Assembly (NCBI RefSeq): GCF_016862675.1
Contig: NZ_BONK01000004.1
Location: 186,001-250,000 of the forward strand
Length of the DNA: 64,000 nt
Origin: Cellulomonas chitinilytica
Lineage (GTDB): Bacteria; Actinomycetota; Actinomycetes; Actinomycetales; Cellulomonadaceae
Direction: 5' to 3'
The position numbers and the translations under genes were made by a program. This document shows, piece after piece, positions 56,136 through 64,000 of the stretch. How positions within the stretch are numbered: the stretch's first letter is position 1; each line of letters begins with the position of its first letter. The notes beneath the pieces were generated by a model. The model was not told where the DNA came from and did not search any database. It worked only from the letters and a program-made list of their open reading frames with translations.

Positions 56136-56151
56136 CTGAGGAACCCCTGAG
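56136..56151. promoter_or_regulatory. direct-repeat site between the COG4705 gene and response regulator
   Basis: CTGAG-GAACCC-CTGAG, period 11 bp, the spacing usual for OmpR-type dimers. It lies 15 bp before the response regulator start and 24 bp before the divergent gene. Confidence 0.55.
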
Positions 56152-56165
56152 CCGGAGGGACGCGC

Positions 56166-56843
56166 GTGAAGGTGCTCGTGGTCGAGGACGAGGAGCAGCT
56201 CGCCGACGCCGTCCGACGCGGGCTGGAGGCCGAGGGGATCGCCGTCGACGTCATGCGGGACGGGGTCGACGGGCTGTGGGCGGCGACCGAGTCCGCGTAC
56301 GACGCGGTCGTGCTGGACCTCATGCTCCCCGGCCTCAGCGGCCGCGACGTGCTCGTGAGCCTGCGGGAGCGCGGCGTGTGGACGCCGGTGCTCGTGCTCA
56401 CCGCGCGCGACGGGGACGACGTGCAGGTCAGCCTGTTCGACCGGGGCGCGGACGACTTCCTGGCCAAGCCGTTCTCGTTCGACGTGCTCCTCGCGCGCCT
56501 GCGGGCGCTCGTCCGGCGAGGTGCCCCGGAGCGGCCGGTCGTGCTCGCGGCGGGTGACCTGCGCCTGGAACCGGCCCGGCGGCGCGTCACCCGCGGGGGC
56601 GTCGAGATCGCGCTCACCCCTCGCGAGTACGGCGTGCTGGAGCTCCTGCTGCGCCGGGGCGGCGACGTCGTGACGAAGCGGGAGATCCTCGACAACGTCT
56701 GGGACTCCGCGTTCGACGGGGACCCGAACGTCGTCGAGGTGTACATCAGCTACCTGCGTCGCAAGGTCGACGCCCCGTTCGACCGGACCACCATCCTCAC
56801 GGTCCGGGGCATGGGCTACCGGGTCTCGACCGACGGCACCTGA
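56166..56843 (+). CDS. OmpR/PhoB family response regulator
   Basis: 225 residues. The receiver domain has paired acids (VVEDEEQ), phospho-acceptor Asp in VVLDLMLPG and Lys in LAKPFS; the C-terminal winged helix ends YISYLRRKV...VRGMGYRV. GGAGGGA precedes the GTG. It most likely pairs with the histidine kinase at 57346, separated by a GNAT gene on the same strand as the regulator. Confidence 0.93.
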   Translation: MKVLVVEDEEQLADAVRRGLEAEGIAVDVMRDGVDGLWAATESAYDAVVLDLMLPGLSGRDVLVSLRERGVWTPVLVLTARDGDDVQVSLFDRGADDFLAKPFSFDVLLARLRALVRRGAPERPVVLAAGDLRLEPARRRVTRGGVEIALTPREYGVLELLLRRGGDVVTKREILDNVWDSAFDGDPNVVEVYISYLRRKVDAPFDRTTILTVRGMGYRVSTDGT

Positions 56844-56874
56844 CGCCCGTCCGAGGGCAGCTAGGTTGCTTCCC

Positions 56875-57339
56875 ATGACGAGCGGCGGCGAGGAGCTCGT
56901 GCTCAGCATCCGCGCGGCACGCGGCGCGGACCACCCCGTGTGGCGTGCCATGTTCCGGGAGTACGCGACGGTGGGCGGCCTGTCGGTCTCGGACGATCAG
57001 ACGGCGCTGGTCTGGTCGTGGGTCCTGAGCGACGCTGCACAGACGTGCTGCTTGCTGGCGACGCAGCACGCGGCACCAGCGGGTTTCGTCCACTACCGAC
57101 CGTTCGAGCGTCCGATCACGGCGAGCACCGGACTGTGGATCGACGACCTGTACGTCGCGCCGGCCTTCCGCGGGAGGGGCGTCGCCCGAGCCCTCATCGA
57201 CGCGGTCCGTGGGCAGGCACGAGCGGGCGGCCATGACGTCGTCCGCTGGTCGACGCGCGAGTCCAACGTCGACGCGCAGAGGCTCTACGAGCGCATCGCG
57301 GCACGAGCACCCGTCCTGCTCTACAACGCGACGCCCTGA
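56875..57339 (+). CDS. GNAT family N-acetyltransferase
   Basis: 154 residues with the acetyl-CoA loop LYVAPAFRGRGVARALIDAV and a C-terminal ESNVDAQRLYERIAAR. TAGGTT ends 7 nt before the ATG and there is no ribosome-binding site, so it is leaderless. The substrate is unknown. Its stop lies 6 bp from the histidine kinase stop. Confidence 0.88.
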   Translation: MTSGGEELVLSIRAARGADHPVWRAMFREYATVGGLSVSDDQTALVWSWVLSDAAQTCCLLATQHAAPAGFVHYRPFERPITASTGLWIDDLYVAPAFRGRGVARALIDAVRGQARAGGHDVVRWSTRESNVDAQRLYERIAARAPVLLYNATP

Positions 57340-57345
57340 CGTGAC

Positions 57346-58725
57346 CTAGGTGGTCGGCGTCGGGAGCTGCACGACGAACGACGCCCCTCCGAGGTCCGAC
57401 GTCCCGATCCGCACCGTGCCGCCGTGCGACACGACGAGACCGCGCACGATCGCGAGCCCCAGGCCCGACCCGCCGGCGGCCCGGGCACGCCCCTCGTCGA
57501 GCCGCGCGAACCGCTCGAACACGAGCTCGCGCGACTCCTCGGGGACACCGGCACCGTCGTCGTCGACCCGCACCTCGACGGCGTCCCGCGTCGCCGCGAC
57601 CGAGAGGCGGACGTGCCGGGCGGCGTGCCGCACGGCGTTGTCGGCGAGGTTCTGCACGACGCGCTCGAGCTCCAACGGGTTGCCGCGGACGCGCGCGGGC
57701 TGCGAGACGACCTCGACCCGGACGCCCGGCGGTGGCCGCAGCGCGAACCCGACGCGTTCGACCACGTCGTCGAGGTCGACGTCGTGGTCCCGCTCGGGGG
57801 CCCCGCCCTCGGCCGACCGCGTGAGGACGAGCAGGTCGTCGACGAGCTGCTGCATCCGCTCGTTCGACCTCTCGACGGCACCGGCGGTCCGCAGCCAGTC
57901 GGCCGTCTCGGGGTGGCGCAGCGCGACGTCGAGCTCGGCGCGGACCGTCGCGAGGGGGCTGCGCAGCTCGTGGCTGGCGTCGGCCACGAACCGGACCTGC
58001 GCCTGGTGAGCGGCATGCAGGCGGTCGAGCATCCCGTTCAGGGTGACGGCGAGACGGGCGATCTCGTCCCCGGTGGCCGGGACCTCGATCCGGGTGCCGA
58101 GGTCCGTGTCGCCGATCTGGGCGCTGCGCCGGCGGATCTGCTCGACGGGCCGCAGCGCCCGTCCGGTGAGCACGTAGGTCATGGCGCCGACGACGACGAC
58201 GAGCGCCGGCACGGCGACCAGCAGCGCCTGCGCCGCGTCGAGCACGGTCTCGGCGCCCTCCGCGTACGACTGCTGCACGACCACGGCGTCCGCGCCGGCG
58301 GCACCCTCGACCCCGAGCAGGACCGTGACGAACGGGCCCTCGCCGGGCCCGACGACGTCCGCGGGGACCTCGACCGCCCGGCCGGCGACCGGCGTCGCGC
58401 CGGTGAGCGGGGGCAGACCGGCGACGGCCGGGCTCGACCCGACGACCTCGCCGCCGGCCAGCACCTGCACGTGGACCGTGTCGCCCGGCCCCGGCGCGAG
58501 CTCGATCCCGTCGACGGGCGCGCCGTCGCTGGTGGTGCCGTCGGCGCCGATCTCGGCGGCGAGGTCGTGCGCCCGCGTCGTCGCCGTCGCCACGGCGCTG
58601 CGCTCGACCGAGTCGTGCAGGACCACGAGCAGCGCGAGCGACGCGAGCACCAGAGCGATCGTCACCGCGCCCATCGCGGCCAGCGCCGAGCGGGCCCGGA
58701 CCGACAGGTGCCGCGGCCACGTCAT
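57346..58725 (-). CDS. sensor histidine kinase
   Basis: 459 residues: two membrane helices (about 12-34 and 165-187) around a 130-residue extracytoplasmic sensor, a HAMP domain (GRALRPVEQIRRRSAQIG), HisKA with VADASHELRSPLATVRAEL, and a HATPase domain with QNLADNAVRHA, VDDDGAGVP and GSGLGLAIVRG. It is the likely partner of the response regulator at 56166. TAGTCT ends 7 nt before the ATG; leaderless. Confidence 0.92.
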   Translation of the reverse strand: MTWPRHLSVRARSALAAMGAVTIALVLASLALLVVLHDSVERSAVATATTRAHDLAAEIGADGTTSDGAPVDGIELAPGPGDTVHVQVLAGGEVVGSSPAVAGLPPLTGATPVAGRAVEVPADVVGPGEGPFVTVLLGVEGAAGADAVVVQQSYAEGAETVLDAAQALLVAVPALVVVVGAMTYVLTGRALRPVEQIRRRSAQIGDTDLGTRIEVPATGDEIARLAVTLNGMLDRLHAAHQAQVRFVADASHELRSPLATVRAELDVALRHPETADWLRTAGAVERSNERMQQLVDDLLVLTRSAEGGAPERDHDVDLDDVVERVGFALRPPPGVRVEVVSQPARVRGNPLELERVVQNLADNAVRHAARHVRLSVAATRDAVEVRVDDDGAGVPEESRELVFERFARLDEGRARAAGGSGLGLAIVRGLVVSHGGTVRIGTSDLGGASFVVQLPTPTT

Positions 58726-58735
58726 GCGGCGCAGA

Positions 58736-59521
58736 CTAGCCGCGCGACGGAGCGCGGCGCGTCGTGGACATCCGCGCGACCAGCGCGACGATCGCGAGCG
58801 TGAGCACCAGCGCGACCGGACCCGACCCGAGGGCCAGCCCGCCCCGCTCGCGGGACACCCCGAACCAGTCCGCGAAGGACGCACCGACCGGCCGCGTGAG
58901 GACGTACGCGAACCAGAACGCCGTGATCGCGCCCAGACCGCACCACCGGTACCCGACGGCCGGCACCAGCAGCACGGCGGAGAACAGCAGCCCCGCCGAC
59001 AGGTAGCCGAGGTGCAGGGTCACGGCCGCGAGGTCACCCGCGGCCGTCCCGAGGGCGAACGTCACCATGACGGTCGCCCAGTAGAACAGCTCGCGCCGCG
59101 TCGTCCGGATGCTGTGGATCGACAGGGTCCCCTCGCTGCGGTGCCACAGGACGAACACCGCCCCGAACCCGACCGCGAACGCCACCGTCGACACGGCGTA
59201 CGGCACGCCCAGGCCGACGTGCACGACGTCGGCCGCCATCGTGCCGAACACCCCGACCATCGACACCGCGAACCAGTACCGCCACGGCACGTACCGCCCG
59301 GACCGCAGCTGCACCACCAGCGCGACGGCCAGGCCCGCGGCGCCGAGCAGCACCGCGAGCTCCGGGGGCATCGCCCGGACGAGGTAGTCGGAGCTCGACT
59401 CGCCCATCGCGGTCGTCAGCGCCTTCGTCGCCCAGAAGATCGCCGTGACCTCCGGGACACGGCTGAGCGCCTCGGACGCGGGGGTGAGAGGTCGTACTGC
59501 GGTGGGTTCGCCGGTCGTCAC
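58736..59521 (-). CDS. COG4705 family membrane protein, paralogue
   Basis: 261 residues, clearly related to the protein at 55300: SRVPEVTAIFWATKALTTAMGESSSDYLVRAM, WHRSEGTLSIHSIRTTRRELFYWATVMVTFALGTAAGD and FWFAYVLTRPVGASFADW. Its stop lies 11 bp from the histidine kinase start, and the kinase -10 overlaps its stop codon. A third direct-repeat site lies 25 bp upstream. Confidence 0.8.
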   Translation of the reverse strand: MTTGEPTAVRPLTPASEALSRVPEVTAIFWATKALTTAMGESSSDYLVRAMPPELAVLLGAAGLAVALVVQLRSGRYVPWRYWFAVSMVGVFGTMAADVVHVGLGVPYAVSTVAFAVGFGAVFVLWHRSEGTLSIHSIRTTRRELFYWATVMVTFALGTAAGDLAAVTLHLGYLSAGLLFSAVLLVPAVGYRWCGLGAITAFWFAYVLTRPVGASFADWFGVSRERGGLALGSGPVALVLTLAIVALVARMSTTRRAPSRG

Positions 59522-59545
59522 GGGCCACAGGGTGGCGCGACGAAC

Positions 59546-59561
59546 CTTGAGATCCGCTGAG
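59546..59561. promoter_or_regulatory. direct-repeat site upstream of the second COG4705 gene
   Basis: CTTGA-GATCCG-CTGAG, a looser copy of the shared site. Confidence 0.45.
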
Positions 59562-59632
59562 GACCCACGCGGAACCTGTGGGCCCGTGCCGCGCGTCGGT
59601 CGAGGTGCGTGTCAGTGGTCGGAGGCACCCTG

Positions 59633-60205
59633 GTGCGCATGGTGACGATCTCCTGCTCGTGCGGTGCGGCGTCGACGACGCGGCGCAACCCGCTGCGTGG
59701 TCTGACGGTCGACGAGCGCGCGGCGCTCATCCGGTCCGCGTTCTCGGTGCACGCCGGGTTCCTCGCGGTCGAGCTGGACGGCTCGTGGCACCCCGCGCAC
59801 GTCGAGCCGACGGAGGCGTGCTTCGTGCTCGCCGACCTCGACGCGATCGACGCGACGGACGGCCTCACCGGTGAGGACGCCCGCGGCATCCGTGCCCTGC
59901 TGGAGCAGTCGCACGTCGGCGGCCTGTCGCTGCCGGTCGAGGCGCAGGTCGGGTCGGTCCGGTTCCGGGTCACGCCCGCGGACGACTTCATGGGGTACGT
60001 GACGTACCTGGTGCACGACGGGCCGACGACGCTGCTGGAGGTCGGGGTGCCGCGCAGCGAGCCGCACGTGCTCGCCGAGCTCGTGGACCTCTTCCGGTCG
60101 CACGGCCGGGCGGCCGTCGTGCAGGTCGACGGTCTTGCGCCGCGGATCGGGCTGGGCGCGGCGATCGAGGGCGTGCGGCGGGCCCGGACGGCGTCGGTGG
60201 CCTGA
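59633..60205 (+). CDS. hypothetical protein
   Basis: 190 residues, not recognised. It has a Cys-rich start (SCSCGAAS) and then a soluble mixed alpha/beta sequence with no membrane helix. The start is taken as GTG 59633 (GGAGG 7 nt upstream); GTG 59609 and ATG 59639 are alternatives. Confidence 0.6.
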   Translation: MRMVTISCSCGAASTTRRNPLRGLTVDERAALIRSAFSVHAGFLAVELDGSWHPAHVEPTEACFVLADLDAIDATDGLTGEDARGIRALLEQSHVGGLSLPVEAQVGSVRFRVTPADDFMGYVTYLVHDGPTTLLEVGVPRSEPHVLAELVDLFRSHGRAAVVQVDGLAPRIGLGAAIEGVRRARTASVA

Positions 60206-60225
60206 CCGGCCGTAGGGTCGCGGTC

Positions 60226-60735
60226 GTGAGCGCCGCACCCGTCGAACCCGCCACCGTCGAACCCGCCACCGGCGCGGACGCCGAGGCGATCCACCGGCTG
60301 CGGCGGTCGCTCGAGGACTGGATGGTGGCGCACGGCGTCGAGCAGTGGGTGCCGGGCGAGATGCCGCTGCAGCGGGTCGTCGACGAGGTCGCGGACGGGC
60401 AGTGGCACGTGGTCCGGGACGCCGAGGTCGGCCTCGCGGGCGCCCTGCGGCTGCTGTGGTCCGACGAGCCGTTCTGGGGCCCGGACCAGCCGCCCGCGGT
60501 GTACGTGCACGGGCTGATGGTCGACCGGCGCCGCAGCGGCCACGGGGTCGGGACGGCGCTGCTCGACTGGGCGGCGGCGCAGGGCCGGGCGGCCGGCGTG
60601 GGGCTGTTCCGGCTCGACTGCCGCACCACGAACCCGGTGCTGCGCGCCTACTACGAGGGCTACGGGTTCACGGTCGTCGGGCGCACGGACTTCCCGACGT
60701 TCAGCGCGACCCTGCTGGAGCTCGACCTGTCCTGA
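60226..60735 (+). CDS. GNAT family N-acetyltransferase
   Basis: 169 residues with the acetyl-CoA motif LMVDRRRSGHGVGTALLDWA and a C-terminal NPVLRAYYEGYGF. TAGGGT ends 7 nt before the GTG; leaderless. Its 3' end overlaps the convergent feoC gene by 35 bp. Confidence 0.88.
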   Translation: MSAAPVEPATVEPATGADAEAIHRLRRSLEDWMVAHGVEQWVPGEMPLQRVVDEVADGQWHVVRDAEVGLAGALRLLWSDEPFWGPDQPPAVYVHGLMVDRRRSGHGVGTALLDWAAAQGRAAGVGLFRLDCRTTNPVLRAYYEGYGFTVVGRTDFPTFSATLLELDLS

Positions 60736-60952
60736 CGGGCGTCGCGAACATGCAGCCCGCGCACGACGGCGGGCGGGCGGCGACGGGTGCGCAGTCCGTG
60801 CACGCGCCGGACGGGCGCACGACGAGCTCGGCGTGCACCGCGTGGTCGAGGGTGGCCGTGACGAGGTCGACGGGCAGCCCGAGCCGTTCCGCGACGCGAC
60901 CGGGCCGCAGCCCCCGGTCGGTCTCACGCAGCACGTCGGCCAGCACCGTCAC
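60701..60952 (-). CDS. feoC: FeoC-like winged-helix protein
   Basis: 83 residues: a small winged helix (LADVLRETDRGLRPGRVAERLGLPVDLVTATLDHAVHAELVV) followed by CTDC and CAGC, the Cys pairs that may bind an Fe-S cluster in FeoC. The GTG overlaps the feoB stop (GTGA). The C-terminal end overlaps the convergent GNAT gene. Confidence 0.8.
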   Translation of the reverse strand: MTVLADVLRETDRGLRPGRVAERLGLPVDLVTATLDHAVHAELVVRPSGACTDCAPVAARPPSCAGCMFATPVRTGRAPAGSR

Positions 60953-62853
60953 AGCAGCCGACCCACCTGGAAGGTGGCGACGGCGAGCAGCCACGCGAGC
61001 ACGAGCTGCGCGACGACGGCACCCCCGGTCCACCGCCACCCGAACAGCCGCGCCTGCTCGGCCATCGTCGCGAGGCACGGCGTGTACGCCAGCACGAACA
61101 GCAGGAACGCCAGGGCGGCCGCCGACGGGGCACCGCCGGAGGACGTCTCGAACGTCGCGGCGAGCCGGCTGCCGAGGTCGCCCGGCTCCGACGGGTCGGA
61201 GGGCTCGGTGACGGCGTAGGTCTGCGCCATCGACCCGACGACGACCTCCTTCGCGACGAACCCGGTCATGAGCGCGGCCGACGCGTGCCAGTCCGCGAAC
61301 CCCGCGGGGGCGAACACGGGTGCGATCCCGTCGGCGACCCGCCCGTACACGCTGTCCTCGACGGGCACGTCGGCGACGTGGTGGCCGGGCACGGCGGGCA
61401 CGGCCATGAGCACCCACACCACGGAGAGCGTCGTGACGATGATCGCCCCGGCCTTCGTCACGAAGGAGCGCACCCGCACCCACGTCGACGCGGCGATGGA
61501 CCGCAGCCGGGGACGCTGGTAGGCGGGCAGCGCGAGGACGAACGGCTCCCGCTCGACGTCGCGGAAGAACGTGCGCCGCAGCACCGCGCCGGCCCCGACG
61601 ACGAGCAGCGCGGACACGACGTACATGGCGAGCACGACGGTCCCCGGGTCCCGCGGGAAGAACACGGACGCGAGCATCAGGTACACGGTGAGCCGCGCGG
61701 TGCAGGACGTGAGCGGCACCAGGAGCCCGGTGAGGAGCCGCTGCCGTGCGTGCGGGAGCACCCGGGTCGCGGACAGCGCGGGCAGGTTGCAGCCGAAGCC
61801 GACGACGAGCGGGATGACCGCGCGCCCGTCGAGGCCGACGGCCCGCATGGCCCGGTCGGCGACGAACGCGGCCCGGGCGAGGTACCCGGAGTCCTCGAGG
61901 AGCGCGATCGCGACGAAGATCAGCGCCATCAGCGGCACGAACGACAGGACGGTCGTGACGCCGGCGAGGACCCCGTCGACGACGAACGACGCGACCCAGC
62001 CGGGTGCGGGTCCGAGCACGGTCCGCACCCCGCCGCCGAGCCACCCGTTCAACGCGGCGTCGACCCCGTCCATGAGCGGCGTCGCCGCGACGGTGACGAG
62101 CTCGAACAGCACCCACATCACCGCGAGCAGCGCGGGCAGCCCGACCCACGGCCGCAGGAGGACGGCGTCGACCCGGTCGGACCACGTGCGCACCGAGCGC
62201 GGCGCCGCCCGGTCGAGCCCGGCGGCGGACATGACCTGCTGCACCCAGCCGAACAGCGCCTCCGCCTCGGCGAGCCGGTCCTCCGCCCCGTCGGGCAGCG
62301 CGGGGCGGCGCAGCCGCCGGGGCCGGGCGACGGCCGCACGGACCGTGGCGGTGAGGTCGTCGACGCCGTCCCCGGTCCGCGGGTCGACGCCCACGACGGG
62401 CACCCCCAGCGCGTCCGACAGGGCGACCGGGTCGACGACGATCCCGCGCGCCGCGGCGACGTCGCGCATCGTGAGCGCCACGACCGCCGGCACCCCGGTG
62501 CTCGCGACCTGCCCGACGAGGTACAGCGACCGGGCGACGGCCGTCGCGTCGACCAGCACCACGGCCGCAGCCACGTCCGGCCCTCGCCCCGCCAGGGTGT
62601 CCGCCGTGACGGCCTCGTCGGGCGACCGGGCGTGCAGCGAGTAGGCGCCCGGCAGGTCCAGGAGCGTCACCCCGGCGCCGCGCCACGTGCCCGACGCGAG
62701 CTCGACGGTGGTGCCCGGGGCGTTCACGACCCGCTGGCGGGCGCCCGTGACGGAGTTGAACAAGGTCGACTTGCCGACGTTCGGGCTGCCGACGAGCGCG
62801 ACCGTGACGAGCCCGGTGCCGACCAGCGGCTCGGTGGTGTCGTGACAGCTCAC
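60949..62853 (-). CDS. feoB: ferrous iron transporter FeoB
   Basis: 634 residues: an N-terminal G domain with GSPNVGKST (G1), DLPGAYSL (G3) and a G4 position reading TMRD instead of NxxD, then gated membrane helices with the Gate motifs LVVGFGCNLPA and AYTPCLATMAEQ. It imports Fe(II). GTG 62853 overlaps feoA (GTGA). Confidence 0.95.
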   Translation of the reverse strand: MSCHDTTEPLVGTGLVTVALVGSPNVGKSTLFNSVTGARQRVVNAPGTTVELASGTWRGAGVTLLDLPGAYSLHARSPDEAVTADTLAGRGPDVAAAVVLVDATAVARSLYLVGQVASTGVPAVVALTMRDVAAARGIVVDPVALSDALGVPVVGVDPRTGDGVDDLTATVRAAVARPRRLRRPALPDGAEDRLAEAEALFGWVQQVMSAAGLDRAAPRSVRTWSDRVDAVLLRPWVGLPALLAVMWVLFELVTVAATPLMDGVDAALNGWLGGGVRTVLGPAPGWVASFVVDGVLAGVTTVLSFVPLMALIFVAIALLEDSGYLARAAFVADRAMRAVGLDGRAVIPLVVGFGCNLPALSATRVLPHARQRLLTGLLVPLTSCTARLTVYLMLASVFFPRDPGTVVLAMYVVSALLVVGAGAVLRRTFFRDVEREPFVLALPAYQRPRLRSIAASTWVRVRSFVTKAGAIIVTTLSVVWVLMAVPAVPGHHVADVPVEDSVYGRVADGIAPVFAPAGFADWHASAALMTGFVAKEVVVGSMAQTYAVTEPSDPSEPGDLGSRLAATFETSSGGAPSAAALAFLLFVLAYTPCLATMAEQARLFGWRWTGGAVVAQLVLAWLLAVATFQVGRLL

Positions 62854-63083
62854 CGGCCGACCTCCACGCGCACCGAGGCGCACGTCGGCAGGTCGAGCGC
62901 GAACCTCTCGGCACCGACCGCGACGACCCGTCCCGTCGCCCCGACGTCGTGCGTCACCTCGACGACCGCACCGGGGCGCAGGCCGAGCTCACGCAGCCGC
63001 AGACCGGCCGTCGCCGGCACGTCGACCGCGACGATCGTGGCGCGGGCACCGGGGTCGCACTGGGTGAGATCCACACCGCACAC
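62850..63083 (-). CDS. feoA: FeoA-like protein
   Basis: 77 residues, SH3-like: LRLRELGLRPGAVVEVTHDVGATGRVVAVGAERFALDL. FeoA supports FeoB function. It begins at GTG 63083 or GTG 63074. First gene of the operon, directly behind the DtxR/IdeR-like box. Confidence 0.9.
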   Translation of the reverse strand: MCGVDLTQCDPGARATIVAVDVPATAGLRLRELGLRPGAVVEVTHDVGATGRVVAVGAERFALDLPTCASVRVEVGR

Positions 63084-63090
63084 GGTGCTG

Positions 63091-63109
63091 TGAGGTGTGC
63101 CTCACCTCA
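63091..63109 (-). promoter_or_regulatory. DtxR/IdeR-like iron box
   Basis: A 19-bp element with perfect arms TGAGGTG and CACCTCA; 14 of 19 positions match the IdeR consensus TTAGGTTAGSCTAACCTAA. It sits 7 bp before the feoA start. TGGGAC-GTAG-GTCCCA (63110-63125), a second inverted repeat, adjoins it. Confidence 0.65.
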
Positions 63110-63214
63110 TGGGACGTAGGTCCCAGGGCACCGTGCGGCGGGCGCATCCGACTGAATCAGCAGCGCAGGGTTGAAGTGCGGGCCCCGGCGGCCCGATGCT
63201 GCGTCGTGCCCGTT

Positions 63215-64000
63215 GTGCCCGACGACCTGCCGCGCTCGCCCTCCGGTCGCGTCCCCCGGTGGGTCGTCGACGAGGCGTCGGGCCGCGTCGTGCAGCAGTT
63301 CGGGCCCGCCGAGCCGTTCCGGCCGGCCGGCGGATCCGGGCCGGACGAGTTCGGGCAGGTGTGGACGCCGGCCGTCCCGGCACGGCGCCGTGGGTCGCGG
63401 CCCGTCGTGCCGGTGCTGGCGCTCGTCCTCCTCGTGGGCTTCGGGTGCACGTGGTGGCTGACCGACGGCTTGTCCCGGGCGCCCGCCGGTGTCGTGGACG
63501 CCGCCGAGTCCGTCTTCGGCGTCCAGCTCTCCCCCGGGCTGCGGCCGGTGCCGCCCCCGACCGCGGAGGTCGTCGCGCTCGCGGGCGAGGCCCACCTGAC
63601 GGACGAGGGACGTGAGCTGCTCTACGGCGCCCGCCCCGAGCTCCTCGGTGCCGCGGCGTTCGCGGGCCGGTGCGACGACGGGCACGCCGCCGGGGCCGTG
63701 GCCCACGACGGTGCGGTGGGCTGCTACAAGCCGGGGGACGAGTCGATCGTCGTGTACGTCCCCGCCGACGCCCGGCTGCACGGGTTCGTCGTCGAGACCG
63801 TCGCCCACGAGACGCTGCACGCCGCGTGGAACCGGCTGAGCCCCGCGGACCAGATGGTCGTGACGCCGCTGCTCGAGGCGGAGGTCGCCGCGCTGGCCCC
63901 CGACGACCCGATGCGGGCGCAGATCGACGGCTCGGTCGGCACCCATCTGGAGTCCCGGCCCACCGAGCTGTTCGCGTACGTCGGCACGCAGCTGTGGCGC
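63215..64000 (+). CDS. membrane-anchored HExxH protein (partial)
   Basis: The gene runs off the window end; 262 codons are visible. A Pro/Arg-rich cytosolic N-terminus of about 70 residues, one membrane helix (VVPVLALVLLVGFGCTWWL) and an outer domain with VAHETLHAAWNRL, a zinc-metallopeptidase HExxH, follow. GTG 63215 is the assumed start; TTGAAG (63171-63176), 18 bp, GATGCT precedes it. The substrate is unknown. Confidence 0.7.
   Translation, partial: MPDDLPRSPSGRVPRWVVDEASGRVVQQFGPAEPFRPAGGSGPDEFGQVWTPAVPARRRGSRPVVPVLALVLLVGFGCTWWLTDGLSRAPAGVVDAAESVFGVQLSPGLRPVPPPTAEVVALAGEAHLTDEGRELLYGARPELLGAAAFAGRCDDGHAAGAVAHDGAVGCYKPGDESIVVYVPADARLHGFVVETVAHETLHAAWNRLSPADQMVVTPLLEAEVAALAPDDPMRAQIDGSVGTHLESRPTELFAYVGTQLWR

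Overview
This is a very GC-rich chromosomal window from an actinobacterium that is most likely a Cellulomonas or close relative. Three things point there: a CenB-type GH9-CBM3c-(FN3)3-CBM2 cellulase and other secreted polysaccharidases with CBM2, CBM13 or FN3 modules; the classic actinobacterial origin-proximal block (ppiA, rhomboid, crgA, sortase E, pabA, pknB-pknA-pbpA-rodA-pstP-fhaB-fhaA, tRNA-Leu); and the many GTG starts, GTGA gene overlaps and leaderless genes.

Layout. 1-1013: end of an ABC-2 export system. 1033-5967: two secreted cellulose-binding proteins, the GH9 cellulase and a non-catalytic FN3-CBM2 protein, driven by near-identical promoters. 6037-21979: the conserved growth and division block on the left arm, ending in tRNA-Leu and a strong terminator. 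Between the convergent rhomboid and crgA genes sits a palindrome with a consensus DnaA box. 22027-24380: a compact cluster that looks like a graspetide (omega-ester/amide RiPP) locus, with a 98-residue putative precursor overlapping an MvdD/TgmB-type ATP-grasp ligase and followed by an unknown 148-residue protein. This is the best candidate for an undescribed system. 24397-28585: zinc-ribbon, LRR membrane, PT-rich lipoprotein and GyrI-like genes, plus a 56-codon gene. 28592-31460: pectate lyase and a secreted nuclease-like protein. 31539-38394: membrane proteins, an MFS pump carrying a MarR-like tail, and a two-gene unit of a nucleotidyltransferase-like/methyltransferase fusion with a YezG-repeat membrane protein. 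38429-42398: GH16 glucanase, LysE exporter, and a hipBA module with four evenly spaced operators.

42421-47098: the glyoxylate shunt (aceA, aceB) with its divergent RamB-type regulator. 47120-49938: a SpoU methyltransferase and an operon ending in an AbiE-like winged-helix/nucleotidyltransferase pair. 49944-51756: GH18 chitinase. 52238-59561: a GT-C glycosyltransferase, an orphan FetB permease, DedA and two paralogous COG4705 membrane proteins around an OmpR/histidine-kinase pair. A shared direct repeat upstream of three of these transcripts suggests one small regulon. 60226-63109: GNAT and the feoABC ferrous iron operon behind a DtxR/IdeR-like box. The window ends inside a membrane-anchored HExxH protein.

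The genes serve secreted plant, fungal and chitin polymer breakdown, acetate assimilation, cell-wall growth control by Ser/Thr phosphorylation, and several small accessory modules. All calls come from reading sequence and motifs; no database search was run.
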